Below are positions 52,347 to 64,000 of a stretch of DNA of 64,000 nt, in pieces; the stretch's first letter is position 1; each line of letters begins with the position of its first letter. The stretch is taken from positions 186,001 through 250,000 of the forward strand of contig NZ_JBOBFV010000001.1 of assembly GCF_050587365.1 (NCBI RefSeq), written 5' to 3'. Source of the DNA: Plantibacter auratus. Its GTDB lineage: Bacteria > Actinomycetota > Actinomycetes > Actinomycetales > Microbacteriaceae. The notes under the pieces are model-generated. The model was not told the DNA's origin. It did not search any database and saw nothing but the letters and a program-made list of their open reading frames with translations. Position numbers and translations under genes: made by a program.

Positions 52347-53354
52347 TTAGAGGCGGTCCGCGACGTACTCGGTGAGGTCGACGAGGCGGTTCGAGTAGCC
52401 CCACTCGTTGTCGTACCACGAGGCGACCTTGACCTGCGAGCCGATGACCTTGGTGAGGCCGGCGTCGAAGATCGAGGAGTGCGGGTCGGTCACGATGTCG
52501 CTCGAGACGATCGGGTCCTCGGTGTACTTCAGGATGCCCTTGAGGGGGCCCTCGGCGGCAGCCTTGTACGCGGCGTTGATCTCCTCGACCGTGGCCGGGT
52601 TGGTCAGCTCGACCGTGAGGTCGGTGATCGAACCGGTCGGGACCGGGACGCGCAGGGCGTAGCCGTCGAGCTTGCCGACGAGCTCCGGGATGACCAGGCC
52701 GAGTGCCTTGGCTGCACCGGTGGAGGTCGGGATGATGTTGACGGCGGCGGCGCGTGCACGACGGAGGTCGCTGTGCGGGCCGTCCTGCAGGTTCTGGTCG
52801 GCGGTGTAGGCGTGCACCGTGGTCATGAGGCCACGCTCGATGCCGAAGTTGTCGAGCAGGACCTTGGCGAGCGGCGCGAGGCAGTTCGTCGTGCAGGACG
52901 CGTTCGAGATGATGTCGTGCGTCGCTGCGTCGTAGGTGCCCTCGTTGACGCCGAGGACGATCGTGGCGACGTCGCTGCCCGTGGCGGGAGCCGAGACGAG
53001 GACCTTCTTGGCGCCGGCGGTGATGTGCTTGCGGGCGTCGTCGGACTTCGTGAAGCGACCGGTCGACTCGATGACGATGTCGACGCCGAGCTCGCCCCAG
53101 GGGAGGTCGGCGGGGTCGCGCTCCGCGAGCACGATGATGGGCTTGCCGTTGACGATGATCTTGTCGCCGTCGAGCTCGACCGTCGCGTCCAGACGACCCG
53201 TGATGGAGTCGTACTTCAGGAGGTGGGCGAGCGCCTTGTTGTCGGTGAGGTCGTTGACAGCGACGATCTCGAGGTCGCTGCCCTTGGCGAGGGCGGCGCG
53301 GAAGAAGTTGCGGCCGATGCGGCCGAAGCCGTTGATGCCGATCTTGACGGACAC
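52347..53354 (-). CDS. gapA: Glyceraldehyde-3-phosphate dehydrogenase, type I
   Basis: Glycolytic NAD-dependent dehydrogenase of 335 residues. The cofactor motif is GINGFGRIGRN (6-16), Asp35 in VNDL indicates NAD preference, and the catalytic Cys154 lies in SNASCTTNCLAPL. The GTG at 53354 has AGGAG seven bases upstream. It leads the gapA-pgk-tpiA glycolytic block. Confidence 0.97.
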   Translation of the reverse strand: MSVKIGINGFGRIGRNFFRAALAKGSDLEIVAVNDLTDNKALAHLLKYDSITGRLDATVELDGDKIIVNGKPIIVLAERDPADLPWGELGVDIVIESTGRFTKSDDARKHITAGAKKVLVSAPATGSDVATIVLGVNEGTYDAATHDIISNASCTTNCLAPLAKVLLDNFGIERGLMTTVHAYTADQNLQDGPHSDLRRARAAAVNIIPTSTGAAKALGLVIPELVGKLDGYALRVPVPTGSITDLTVELTNPATVEEINAAYKAAAEGPLKGILKYTEDPIVSSDIVTDPHSSIFDAGLTKVIGSQVKVASWYDNEWGYSNRLVDLTEYVADRL

Positions 53355-53439
53355 AGATGACTCCTGATACTGAGGCGCCAGACGGCGCGATTGTACGGTC
53401 TGCTCGGAGTGAGCGCCCTCCCCGAGTGAGGAGGAAGGT

Positions 53440-53472
53440 GGTCCGTCCCGGCCCGTGGGACCGGGACGGACC
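53440..53472 (-). terminator. Hairpin after sodA
   Basis: A 12-base-pair stem (GGTCCGTCCCGG with its complement) with a nine-base loop lies six bases beyond the sodA stop codon on the minus strand. Confidence 0.75.
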
Positions 53473-53478
53473 GGTCAA

Positions 53479-54105
53479 CTACGACAGTACCAGCAGGCCG
53501 TTGGTCTGCTTGCGCGCGACCTCGAAGCGTGCCTGGACGTCGGCCCAGTTGACGATGTTCCAGAACGCCTTGACGTAGTCGGCGCGGACGTTCTTGTAGT
53601 CGAGGTAGTAGGCGTGCTCCCAGACGTCGAGCAGCAGCAGCGGGACCGTGCCGGCCGGGAAGTTGCCCTGCTGGTCGAAGAACTGCTGGATGTTGATGCG
53701 CTGACCGAGGGTGTCCCAGGTGAGCGCGGCCCATCCGGAACCCTGCACGCCGAGCGCCGCGGCGGTGAAGTGCGCCTGGAACTTGTCGAAGCTGCCGAAG
53801 TACTCGTCGACGGCCGACTCGAGCTCGCCGGTCGGCTTGTCGCCGCCGTCCGGGGAGAGGTTGTTCCACCAGATGGTGTGGTTGACGTGACCGCCGAGGT
53901 TGAACGCGAGGTCCTTCTCGAGCTTGTTGACGTTCGTGAAGTCGTTGGCGTCGCGGGCCTCAGCGAGCTTCTCGAGGGCCGTGTTCGCGCCGGCCACGTA
54001 GGTGGCGTGGTGCTTGTCGTGGTGGAGCTCGGTGATGGTCGCACTGATGTGCGGCTCGAGCGCACTGTAGTCGTACGGCAATTCGGGCAGTGAGTAAACA
54101 GCCAT
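53479..54105 (-). CDS. sodA: Superoxide dismutase, Fe/Mn type
   Basis: Cytoplasmic dismutase of 208 residues. Metal ligands are His28, His76, Asp160 and His164 (DVWEHAYYLDY). Whether it uses Fe or Mn cannot be decided from sequence alone. It is placed between gapA and whiA. GGAGATC precedes the ATG and TAGACT lies about 65 bases upstream. Confidence 0.96.
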   Translation of the reverse strand: MAVYSLPELPYDYSALEPHISATITELHHDKHHATYVAGANTALEKLAEARDANDFTNVNKLEKDLAFNLGGHVNHTIWWNNLSPDGGDKPTGELESAVDEYFGSFDKFQAHFTAAALGVQGSGWAALTWDTLGQRINIQQFFDQQGNFPAGTVPLLLLDVWEHAYYLDYKNVRADYVKAFWNIVNWADVQARFEVARKQTNGLLVLS

Positions 54106-54168
54106 TCTTCGTGATCTCCTCGTGTTGTCCCGTGCGCTGTCTGCACACGGCTCTGAGCGTCACCACCC

Positions 54169-54174
54169 AGTCTA
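54169..54174 (-). promoter_or_regulatory. Putative -10 element for sodA
   Basis: TAGACT on the minus strand. It predicts a leader of about 57 bases. No PafBC element upstream. Confidence 0.45.
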
Positions 54175-54260
54175 GTGAGCGGCAACCGTCGGGAGTCGGG
54201 GCTTGTTCCCAGCATGACGAACCGCGACGATGGCGGGTCGGCGAGGATTCACGAGCTGTT

Positions 54261-55238
54261 TCAGTCCTCGTAATCCGCCGGGAGGTTGGCGTCGGTGCCC
54301 GGGATGCCGAGATCGCTCGCGTGCTTGTCCGCCATGGCGAGCAGGCGCCGGATGCGGCCGGCGATGGCGTCCTTCGTCATCGGAGGGTCGGCGAAGTGGC
54401 CGAGTTCGTCGAGGCTGGCCTCACGGTGGTCGAGGCGCAGGGCACCGGCGTACTGCAGGTGGTCGGGGACCTCGTCGCCCAGGATCTCGAGGGCGCGCTC
54501 GACGCGCGCGCAGGCCGCCACGGCCGCCTGGGCGGAGCGGCGCAAATTGGCGTCGTCGAAGTTGACGAGGCGGTTCGCGGTCGCCCGGACCTCCTTGCGC
54601 TGCCGCATCTCCTCCCAGGAGGTGACGGTGCCGGTGGCACCCATGAGCGACAGCATGCCGCTGATCGCGTCGCCCTCGCGGATGACGACACGGTGGATGC
54701 CGCGGACCTCCCGCGCCTTCGCGGAGACACCGATGCGGCCCGCGGCACCGACGAGCGCCATCGCGGACTCGTTGCCGGGGCACACGACGTCGAGTGACGC
54801 GGATCGGCCGGGGTCGGTCAGGGACCCGGTCGCGAGGAACGCGCCCCGCCAGACGGCGGCGAGTTCGTCGCGCGACCCGGTGGTCAGCCGGTTCGGCAGC
54901 CCGCGGACCGCACGCCGTCGGGCGTCGAGGAGTCCGGTCTGCCGGGCGAGGGTCTCGCCGCCCTCGATGACGCGCACCACGAACAGGCTCGGTTTGCCCG
55001 AGCTGCCGGGGTTCTGCACGAGGATCTCGCTGCGGATCCCGTAGAGCTCGCCGATGTCACGACGCACCCGCTGCGCGAGGGTCGGACTGTCGAGTTCGGC
55101 TTCGATCGCCACGCGCCCGGAGATCGTGTGAAGTCCGCCGGAGAAGCGGAGCAGGGACGCGAGTTCGGCCGCTCGGACCGAGTTGCGGGTCTCGCGGACG
55201 AGCGCCAGTTCGTTCTTGACGTCGGCGGTGAGGGCCAC
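54261..55238 (-). CDS. whiA: Sporulation/division regulator WhiA
   Basis: DNA-binding regulator of 325 residues. An N-terminal LAGLIDADG-like homing-endonuclease fold (VKNELALVRETRNSVRAAELASLLRFSGGLHT, in parts) is followed by a C-terminal helix-turn-helix (NLRRSAQAAVAACARVERAL and DELGHFADPPMTKDAIAGRIRRL). In Streptomyces it activates sporulation genes; in non-sporulating actinobacteria it is linked to cell division. GTG at 55238 has AGGAA upstream. It is last in the uvrA-uvrC-rapZ-whiA run. Confidence 0.95.
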   Translation of the reverse strand: MALTADVKNELALVRETRNSVRAAELASLLRFSGGLHTISGRVAIEAELDSPTLAQRVRRDIGELYGIRSEILVQNPGSSGKPSLFVVRVIEGGETLARQTGLLDARRRAVRGLPNRLTTGSRDELAAVWRGAFLATGSLTDPGRSASLDVVCPGNESAMALVGAAGRIGVSAKAREVRGIHRVVIREGDAISGMLSLMGATGTVTSWEEMRQRKEVRATANRLVNFDDANLRRSAQAAVAACARVERALEILGDEVPDHLQYAGALRLDHREASLDELGHFADPPMTKDAIAGRIRRLLAMADKHASDLGIPGTDANLPADYED

Positions 55239-55362
55239 GGTGGTTCCTATCTGTCGTGATCGCGCCGTCGGAGTGCGGCGTCGATCCTGCATGTTCGCGA
55301 TCCGGAGGCGTGGTGCCTCGGACCGTTCGGGCTCCGCCGCGGCTGCGTCGGGCCCGTGGGCG

Positions 55363-56244
55363 TCATTCGCGCCCGAGGTCTCGGTGCCGGACGTGCACGG
55401 CGACGCCGGACTGGTTCCGCAGCCGGTCGGCGAGTTCGAGGGCGACCGCGACCGAGCGGTGCTTGCCCCCCGTGCAGCCGACGGCGATGGTGACGTGACG
55501 CTTGTTCTCGCGCTGGTACCCGGCGAGGACGGGTTCGAGGGCGTGGGCGTAGCTCTCGAGGAACTCGGCGGCTCCGGTCTGCGAGAGCACGTACTCACTG
55601 ACCTCGGGGTCCTGACCGCTCAACGCACGCAGCTCCGGAACCCAGAACGGGTTCGGGAGGAACCGCATGTCGGCGACGAGGTCCGCATCAGGCGGCAGGC
55701 CGTACTTGAACCCGAAGCTCAGCACGGTGACCTGGACACCCGGTGTCTCCGCGCCGGCGAAGAGCTCACGCGTGGTCGTGGCGAGCTGGTGGATGTTGAG
55801 GTCGCTCGTGTCGATGATGACGTCGCTCGACTCACGGATCTCGCTCAGTCGGTGACGCTCCGCCACGATGCCGTCGAGGATCGTTCCCTCGCCCTGGAGC
55901 GGGTGCGGCCGGCGGACGGCTTCGAACCGGCGGACGAGCGCCGCGTCGGTCGCCTCCAGGAAGATCATGCGGAGGTGCGTCCCGCCCCGGAGGGCCGGCA
56001 CGATCTCCTGCAGCTCGCTGAAGAAGTCGCGGCCTCGGACGTCGACCACCGCGGCGATCCGCGGCAGACGTGATCCGGCGCGCTCGGCGAGGTCGACGAG
56101 GGGACGGAGCATCTGCGGGGGCAGGTTGTCGACGACGTACCAGCCGAGATCCTCGAGCGCGTTCGCGACGGTGGAGCGTCCGGCGCCGGACATCCCCGTG
56201 ACGATGAGGACTTCCTGCTGGTGCTGCGGCTGGCCCGGGGTCAT
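55363..56244 (-). CDS. rapZ: RapZ-family nucleotide-binding protein (YvcJ)
   Basis: A 293-residue P-loop protein; the E. coli RapZ homologue is an RNase E adapter, but the function in actinobacteria is unclear. Walker A is GMSGAGRS (17-24) and the C-terminal RapZ hallmark is VAVGCTGGKHRSVA in the form IAVGCTGGKHRSVAVA. ATG at 56244 is preferred because of AGGAAAG; an in-frame ATG at 56286 would add 14 residues and overlap uvrC. The uvrC-rapZ-whiA order is conserved in actinobacteria. Confidence 0.93.
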   Translation of the reverse strand: MTPGQPQHQQEVLIVTGMSGAGRSTVANALEDLGWYVVDNLPPQMLRPLVDLAERAGSRLPRIAAVVDVRGRDFFSELQEIVPALRGGTHLRMIFLEATDAALVRRFEAVRRPHPLQGEGTILDGIVAERHRLSEIRESSDVIIDTSDLNIHQLATTTRELFAGAETPGVQVTVLSFGFKYGLPPDADLVADMRFLPNPFWVPELRALSGQDPEVSEYVLSQTGAAEFLESYAHALEPVLAGYQRENKRHVTIAVGCTGGKHRSVAVALELADRLRNQSGVAVHVRHRDLGRE

Positions 56245-56278
56245 CGACACGCTTTCCTCGAAGGTCTGAAGTCCCAGC

Positions 56279-58204
56279 CTACCCATTCCGCGAGGCCTGC
56301 GAGGGCTGTGCGGAGCCGGAGGTCAACGCCTCGTGCACCGTGGCCGCCAGTTTGTCGCCGATGCCCTTGACCTCGGTGATCTCGGCCGGCGTCGCGGTCT
56401 TCAGGCGCGCGACGGATCCGAAGTGCTTGAGCAGCTCGCGGACCTTCGCCGGACCGAGCCCCGGGATCTCGCCGAGGACGGTCGAGATGTCGCGCTTCCG
56501 CTTCTGTCGCTGGAAACTGATGGCGAACCGGTGCGCCTCGTCGCGGACCCGCTGGAGGAGGAACAGGGCTTCGCTCCCCCGCGGCAGGATCACCGGATAC
56601 GGGTCGTCGGGCAACCAGATCTCCTCCAGTCGCTTCGCCAGTCCGCACAGGGTGATCCCGGTCAGGCCGGACTCCTCCAGCGCACGTGCGGCGGCGGCGA
56701 CCTGTGGTTGCCCGCCGTCGACGATGAGGAGCTGCGGCGGATAGGTGAACTTCCGGCGCTTGCGCTCCCCCGTGGTCTCGTCGACCGTCTCGACGGGCTC
56801 GGACGACGTCAGGTGCGCGAGTCGCCGGGAGACGACCTGGTAGATCGAGTCGGTGTCGTCGGTGGACTCGGCGACGCCGAAGCGGCGGTACTCGTCCTTG
56901 CGGGACAGCCCGTCCTCGAAGACCACCATCGACGCCACGATGTTGGTACCGCTCAGGTGCGACACGTCGAAGCACTCGATCCGCAGGGGCGCCTCGGGCA
57001 TCCCGAGCGCATCGCGGATGTCCTCGAGTGCCTGTGTCCGGGCGACGAAGTCGGAGCTGCGCCGGGTCTTGTAGAGCATGAGGGCCTGCTTGGCGTTGAC
57101 GACCGCGGTCTCCATGAGCGTCGCCTTCTCACCGCGTTGGGCGACGCGGAGGGCGACCTTCGAGCCGCGGCGTTCGGCCAGCCAGTCCTCGAGGCTCTCG
57201 GCGTCGTCCGGCAGTTCCGGGACGAGCACCTCTCGCGGGACCTCGGTCCCGCTCGCGGCGGCGTACACCCGTTGGACGACGCTGTCGACGAGCTCGGCGG
57301 TCGACATGTCGAGCTCCTTGTCGACGGTCCACGACCGCACACCGCGGATGCGGCCGCCACGGACGATGAACTGCTGCACCGACGCGGCGAGCTCGTCGTG
57401 GTCGATGCCGAACAGGTCGGCGTCCACGGCGTCGCGCAGGACGACCGCGCTCTTCGCGAGCACCTGGTCGAGCGCCTGGAGCTGATCCCGGTAGACGGCC
57501 GCGGACTCGTAGTCCTGGCGGGCCGCGGCGGCCTTCATGTCAGCGGTGATGCGCGTCGTGAACCGGCGGTCGTTGCCGACCATGAACGAGACGAAGTCGT
57601 CGACGATCGCGCGGTGTTCCTCGATGGTGACCTTGCCGGAGCACGGGCCGCCGCACCGCCCGATCTGTCCGGGGAAACAGGGCTTCCCCGAGGCCATGGC
57701 CCGCTTGTACGCCGAGTCGGAGCAGGTGCGGATCGGGAAGACCTTGATCATGAGGTCGACCGTGTCGTGGACAGCCCAGATCTTCGGGTACGGGCCGAAG
57801 TACTTGGCCCCCGGGATCCGGGTGTTCCGGGTGACCATGACGCGCGGCGCCTCGTCACCGAGGGTGACCGCGAGGTACGGGTACGACTTGTCGTCGCGGA
57901 ACTTGACGTTGAACGGCGGGTCGTACTCCTTGATCCACGTGTACTCGAGCTGCAGCGCCTCGACGTCGCTGCCGACCGTCGTCCAGGTGACCCCGGTCGC
58001 GGTCGTCACCATGCGGCGCGTTCGCTCGTGCAGCGTATGCAGGGGCGCGAAATAGTTGCTGAGCCTCGCCCGGAGGTTCATCGCCTTGCCGACGTAGAGC
58101 ACCCGGCCCGAGTCGTCGCTGAAGCGGTACACGCCGGGCATGGTGGGGATCTCCCCCGCCTTCGGCCGGTACGCCAGACCACTTCCGCCGCGGACGGCCG
58201 CCAC
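56279..58204 (-). CDS. uvrC: Excinuclease ABC subunit C
   Basis: Dual-incision nuclease of nucleotide excision repair, 641 residues. GIY-YIG domain near 23-41 (GVYRFSDDSGRVLYVGKA), a UVR-type motif (RQDYESAAVYRDQLQALDQV), the C-terminal RNase H-like nuclease (IECFDVSHLSGT, LLIVDGGQPQV), and helix-hairpin-helix motifs (IPGLGPAKVRELL, VKGIGDKLAATV). It starts one base after uvrA, so it is probably induced with it. Confidence 0.97.
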   Translation of the reverse strand: MAAVRGGSGLAYRPKAGEIPTMPGVYRFSDDSGRVLYVGKAMNLRARLSNYFAPLHTLHERTRRMVTTATGVTWTTVGSDVEALQLEYTWIKEYDPPFNVKFRDDKSYPYLAVTLGDEAPRVMVTRNTRIPGAKYFGPYPKIWAVHDTVDLMIKVFPIRTCSDSAYKRAMASGKPCFPGQIGRCGGPCSGKVTIEEHRAIVDDFVSFMVGNDRRFTTRITADMKAAAARQDYESAAVYRDQLQALDQVLAKSAVVLRDAVDADLFGIDHDELAASVQQFIVRGGRIRGVRSWTVDKELDMSTAELVDSVVQRVYAAASGTEVPREVLVPELPDDAESLEDWLAERRGSKVALRVAQRGEKATLMETAVVNAKQALMLYKTRRSSDFVARTQALEDIRDALGMPEAPLRIECFDVSHLSGTNIVASMVVFEDGLSRKDEYRRFGVAESTDDTDSIYQVVSRRLAHLTSSEPVETVDETTGERKRRKFTYPPQLLIVDGGQPQVAAAARALEESGLTGITLCGLAKRLEEIWLPDDPYPVILPRGSEALFLLQRVRDEAHRFAISFQRQKRKRDISTVLGEIPGLGPAKVRELLKHFGSVARLKTATPAEITEVKGIGDKLAATVHEALTSGSAQPSQASRNG

Positions 58205-58205
58205 G

Positions 58206-61097
<2,892 letters not shown>

Positions 61098-61103
61098 CCT
61101 TCG

Positions 61104-61126
61104 AGTCTACGCAGCACCACCGACAC
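61104..61126 (-). promoter_or_regulatory. RecA-NDp/PafBC-type leaderless promoter of uvrA
   Basis: On the minus strand GTGTCGGTG, eight bases, TAGACT, six bases, then the GTG start. It matches TTGTCRGTG-N8-TAnnnT except at the first base. Confidence 0.8.
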
Positions 61127-61176
61127 CGGACTCCCGAGCGGTGTCTGTGGTACTGCGCTCTCAGCGAAGCGGCGAA

Positions 61177-63243
61177 CTAGATGTGCCCGGCCTTGGCCAT
61201 CTGTCGAAGTTCCTGCTTGAGTTCGGAGACCTCGTCGCGGAGACGGCCGGCGAGTTCGAACTTGAGCTCCGCCGCGGCGGCCAGCATCTGCGCGTTGAGG
61301 TCCGCGATGATCGACTCGAGGTCGTTCGCGCCCTCGGCGGCGATGCCCTCCCGACGCAGGTTCGGCGTCGGGCTCTTCTTCTTGCCGTTGTCGCGTCCGG
61401 CGAGCAGCGCCGCGGTGTCTGCGCCCTCACGGGCGAGCGCCTCGGTGATGTCGGCGATCCGCTTGCGCAGCGGCTGCGGATCGATCCCGCGCTCCTCGTT
61501 GTAGGCGACCTGCTTCTCGCGGCGACGGTCCGTCTCCTCGATCGCGCGCTTCATCGAGTCGGTCAGGACGTCGGCGTACATGTGGACCTCGCCGGACACG
61601 TTGCGGGCGGCACGACCGATGGTCTGGATGAGCGAGGTCGACGAGCGGAGGAAGCCCTCCTTGTCGGCGTCGAGGATCGCCACGAGCGAGACCTCCGGGA
61701 GGTCGAGCCCCTCGCGCAGCAGGTTGATGCCGATGAGGACGTCGTAGACGCCCTGCCGGAGTTCGCTCAACAGCTCGACCCGCCGGAGGGTGTCGACGTC
61801 GGAGTGCAGGTAGCGGACGCGCACGCCGGCCTCGGTCAGGAAGTCGGTGAGCTCCTCCGCCATCTTCTTGGTGAGGGTGGTGACGAGGACGCGTTCGTCG
61901 CGCTCGGCGCGGACCCGGATCTCCTCGAGGAGGTCGTCGATCTGGCCGTTGGAGGGCTTGACGATGATCGCCGGGTCGACGAGGCCGGTCGGCCGGATGA
62001 TCTGCTCGACGATGCCGTCCGCGATGCCCATCTCGTACTTGCCCGGCGTCGCCGAGAGGTACACCGTCTGGCCGACGCGGTTCTTGAACTCGTCCCACCG
62101 GAGCGGGCGGTTGTCCATCGCGCTCGGGAGTCGGAACCCGTGCTCGACGAGGGTGCGCTTGCGGGAGGCGTCGCCCTCGAACATTGCGCCGATCTGCGGG
62201 ACGGTGACATGCGACTCGTCGATGACGGTGAGGAAGTCGTCGGGGAAGTAGTCGAGGAGGCAGTTCGGTGCCTCACCGGCCGAGCGACCGTCGATGTGGC
62301 GCGAGTAGTTCTCGATGCCGGAGCAGAAGCCGATCTGCTGCATCATCTCGAGGTCGAAAGTGGTCCGCATGCGGAGCCGCTGCGCCTCGAGGAGCTTGCC
62401 CTCGCGTTCGAGCGACTGGAGCCGCTCCGCCAGCTCCTCCTGGATGGTGCCGATGGCGCGCTGGATCGTCTGCGGGCTGGCGGCGTAGTGGGAGGCCGGG
62501 AACACCGACACCGCGTCGAGCTTCTTCACGACGTCGCCGGTGAGCGGGTGCAGGGCGTAGAGGGCCTCGATCTCGTCGCCGAAGAATTCGATGCGGATCG
62601 CGAGCTCCTCGTAGACCGGGATGATCTCGATGGTGTCGCCGCGCACACGGAAGTTGCCGCGCGAGAAGTCGACGTCGTTGCGGTTGTACTGCATGCCGAC
62701 GAACTTGCGGATGAGGCGGTCGCGCCCGATGTTCTGCCCGACCTGCAGCGCCGCCATCGCCTCCAGGTACTCCTCCGCCGCACCGAGACCGTAGATGCAC
62801 GACACGGTCGACACGACGATGACGTCGCGACGGCTCAGCAGCGAGTTGGTGGTCGAGTGCCGCAGTCGCTCCACCTCGGCGTTGATCGACGAGTCCTTCT
62901 CGATGAAGGTGTCGGTCTGTGGGACGTACGCCTCGGGCTGGTAGTAGTCGTAGTAGGAGACGAAGTACTCGACCGCGTTGTTCGGCATGAGCTCGCGGAA
63001 CTCGTTCGCCAGCTGGGCCGCGAGCGTCTTGTTGTGTGCCAGGACGAGCGTCGGGCGCTGGACGGCTTCGATGAGCCAGGCGGTCGTCGCGGACTTACCG
63101 GTACCCGTGGCGCCCAACAGGACGACGTCGGTCTCGCCGGCGTTGATGCGCCCGGACAGCTGCTCGATGGCGGCGGGCTGGTCGCCGCTCGGCTCGTACT
63201 CGCTGATCACCTCGAAGGGGCGGACGGCGCGTGTTGGTTCCAT
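61177..63243 (-). CDS. uvrB: Excinuclease ABC subunit B
   Basis: Damage-verifying helicase of nucleotide excision repair, 688 residues. Walker A GATGTGKSA (44-52), the beta-hairpin region YYDYYQPEAYVPQTDTFIEKD (in parts), the DEAH-like IDESHVT box and IQTIGRAARNVSG motif VI. A UVR domain that binds UvrC is at the C-terminus. ATG follows TAGACT by six bases, and the same PafBC-type element seen at uvrA lies upstream. Confidence 0.98.
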   Translation of the reverse strand: MEPTRAVRPFEVISEYEPSGDQPAAIEQLSGRINAGETDVVLLGATGTGKSATTAWLIEAVQRPTLVLAHNKTLAAQLANEFRELMPNNAVEYFVSYYDYYQPEAYVPQTDTFIEKDSSINAEVERLRHSTTNSLLSRRDVIVVSTVSCIYGLGAAEEYLEAMAALQVGQNIGRDRLIRKFVGMQYNRNDVDFSRGNFRVRGDTIEIIPVYEELAIRIEFFGDEIEALYALHPLTGDVVKKLDAVSVFPASHYAASPQTIQRAIGTIQEELAERLQSLEREGKLLEAQRLRMRTTFDLEMMQQIGFCSGIENYSRHIDGRSAGEAPNCLLDYFPDDFLTVIDESHVTVPQIGAMFEGDASRKRTLVEHGFRLPSAMDNRPLRWDEFKNRVGQTVYLSATPGKYEMGIADGIVEQIIRPTGLVDPAIIVKPSNGQIDDLLEEIRVRAERDERVLVTTLTKKMAEELTDFLTEAGVRVRYLHSDVDTLRRVELLSELRQGVYDVLIGINLLREGLDLPEVSLVAILDADKEGFLRSSTSLIQTIGRAARNVSGEVHMYADVLTDSMKRAIEETDRRREKQVAYNEERGIDPQPLRKRIADITEALAREGADTAALLAGRDNGKKKSPTPNLRREGIAAEGANDLESIIADLNAQMLAAAAELKFELAGRLRDEVSELKQELRQMAKAGHI

Positions 63244-63249
63244 GCTCCG

Positions 63250-63272
63250 AGTCTACGGAGGACCACCGACAC
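63250..63272 (-). promoter_or_regulatory. RecA-NDp/PafBC-type leaderless promoter of uvrB
   Basis: On the minus strand GTGTCGGTG, eight bases, TAGACT, six bases, then the ATG start. The geometry is identical to uvrA. Confidence 0.8.
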
Positions 63273-63311
63273 CACTGCCCCGCTTCGCCCACAGCGGAGC
63301 GGGTGAAGCGC

Positions 63312-63941
63312 TCAGACGCCGTCCTGACGGTCGGGCGCCGGTTCAGCGGCCGCGGCGGCGCGGTGCCAGACCGCGTCGACCTGGCTGAGGGTGTGCTCGA
63401 GCGAGCCGGCGGTGTCGATCACCACGTCGGCGACGGCGGCGCGCTGCTCCTCGGTCGCCTGGGCCGCGATCCGTCGTTCCGCCTCGCCCCGGTCGAGCCC
63501 GCGGAGGTCGACGAGCCGACGGGCGCGCTCCCCCTCCGGAGCTGCGGCGACGACCACGAGGTCGAACTCGTCTGCGCGGCCGGTCTCGACGAGCAGCGGG
63601 ACGTCGTAGACGACGACGGCACCGGGGTCGCTCGAGGCTTCGGCGATCCGGGCCTGTGAACGCCGCTTGACCTCCGGGTGCACGATGGCGTTGAGGTCGG
63701 CCCGCGCCTGGTCGTCGGCGAAGACGATGGAGCCGAGCGCAGCGCGGTCGAGTGCTCCGTCGGGCCCGATCACGTCGGCACCGAAGCGCTTCGCGATGGC
63801 GGCCAGTCCCGGGGTCCCCGGCTCGACGGCCTCTCGTGAGAGGACGTCCGCGTCGATGACGACGGCGCCGTGTTCAGCGAGCCGGGCCGCGATGGTCGAT
63901 TTGCCGGAGGCGATCCCGCCGGTGAGGCCGATGAGGTACAT
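63312..63941 (-). CDS. coaE: Dephospho-CoA kinase
   Basis: Last enzyme of coenzyme A synthesis, 209 residues. P-loop GGIASGKST is at 8-16; VYDVPLLVETGRADEFD and AAQATEEQRAAVADVVIDT are typical of CoaE. The ATG at 63941 places the P-loop at the usual position; the frame is open for 18 more codons upstream. It lies 68 bases upstream of uvrB on the same strand. TACGCT lies seven bases before ATG and could be a leaderless promoter. Confidence 0.95.
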   Translation of the reverse strand: MYLIGLTGGIASGKSTIAARLAEHGAVVIDADVLSREAVEPGTPGLAAIAKRFGADVIGPDGALDRAALGSIVFADDQARADLNAIVHPEVKRRSQARIAEASSDPGAVVVYDVPLLVETGRADEFDLVVVAAAPEGERARRLVDLRGLDRGEAERRIAAQATEEQRAAVADVVIDTAGSLEHTLSQVDAVWHRAAAAAEPAPDRQDGV

Positions 63942-64000
63942 GTCAGCCAGCGTACCCGCGGAGCGTGCAGCGCCTTCGACCAGCGCCCCTCGCACAACGC

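Noticed and set aside
61098..61176. LexA SOS box at the uvrA/uvrB loci
   Set aside because: No CGAAC-N4-GTTCG-type palindrome was recognised near these starts; the PafBC-type element explains damage control better.

Overview
The window is a compact, GC-rich chromosomal segment of an actinobacterium, most likely a member of the Microbacteriaceae. The evidence is gene content: MshC (mycothiol synthesis), OpcA beside Zwf, RbpA, WhiA, PafB/PafC, HelY, the actinobacterial GlgA/GlgC pair, and a SUF operon with a Rieske-type ferredoxin. No insertion sequences, prophage genes, CRISPR arrays or clear horizontally acquired islands were seen. Genus cannot be decided by eye.

Layout. 1-9119 (all minus): HAD phosphatase, tRNA m1A58 methyltransferase, FKBP lipoprotein, pafB-pafC, tatA, tatC, helY and the start of lnt. 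This is the usual actinobacterial Pup-proteasome neighbourhood, but no proteasome or pupylation gene is present. 9200-13670: a PAC2 protein, then mshC, uppP and an M20 peptidase on the minus strand. 13844-13927: tRNA-Leu(GAG). 14156-23220: an SF2 helicase, SGNH esterase, DD-carboxypeptidase, SpoU methyltransferase, sirtuin, alpha/beta hydrolase, DEDDh exonuclease, bL31 type B and an ABC ATPase. 23284-27216: divergent glgA/glgC, serB and fabG. 27378-31729: DUF3099 protein, a small Cys-rich protein, SURF1, an ABC-F ATPase and a PLP C-S lyase/aminotransferase. 31823-35911: sufB-sufD-Rieske-sufC plus sufT. 36160-40753: heme A synthesis (ctaA, ctaB) around a second Ski2-like helicase (DUF3516). 41131-49280: tkt-tal-pgi-zwf-opcA-pgl (pentose phosphate pathway). 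49369-54105: rbpA, secG, tpiA-pgk-gapA and sodA. 54261-63941: whiA, rapZ, uvrC, uvrA, uvrB and coaE.

The most interesting reading is regulatory. Twelve genes carry TAnnnT followed by exactly six bases and then the start codon, which predicts leaderless mRNAs. Three of the leaderless or near-leaderless genes (uvrA, uvrB and the SF2 helicase at 14156-15973) also have GTGTCGGTG exactly eight bases upstream of the TAnnnT, which matches the RecA-NDp/PafBC DNA-damage promoter. A fourth gene, the DEDDh exonuclease, has a near match. Because pafB and pafC lie in the same window, an activator pair and several probable targets can be read together. uvrC follows uvrA by one base and probably shares its transcript.

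Genes are packed tightly, with many 1-13 base overlaps, and strong hairpins separate transcription units. The sequence gives no sign of a wholly novel multi-gene system. The findings concern promoter architecture, gene loss and small repeats.
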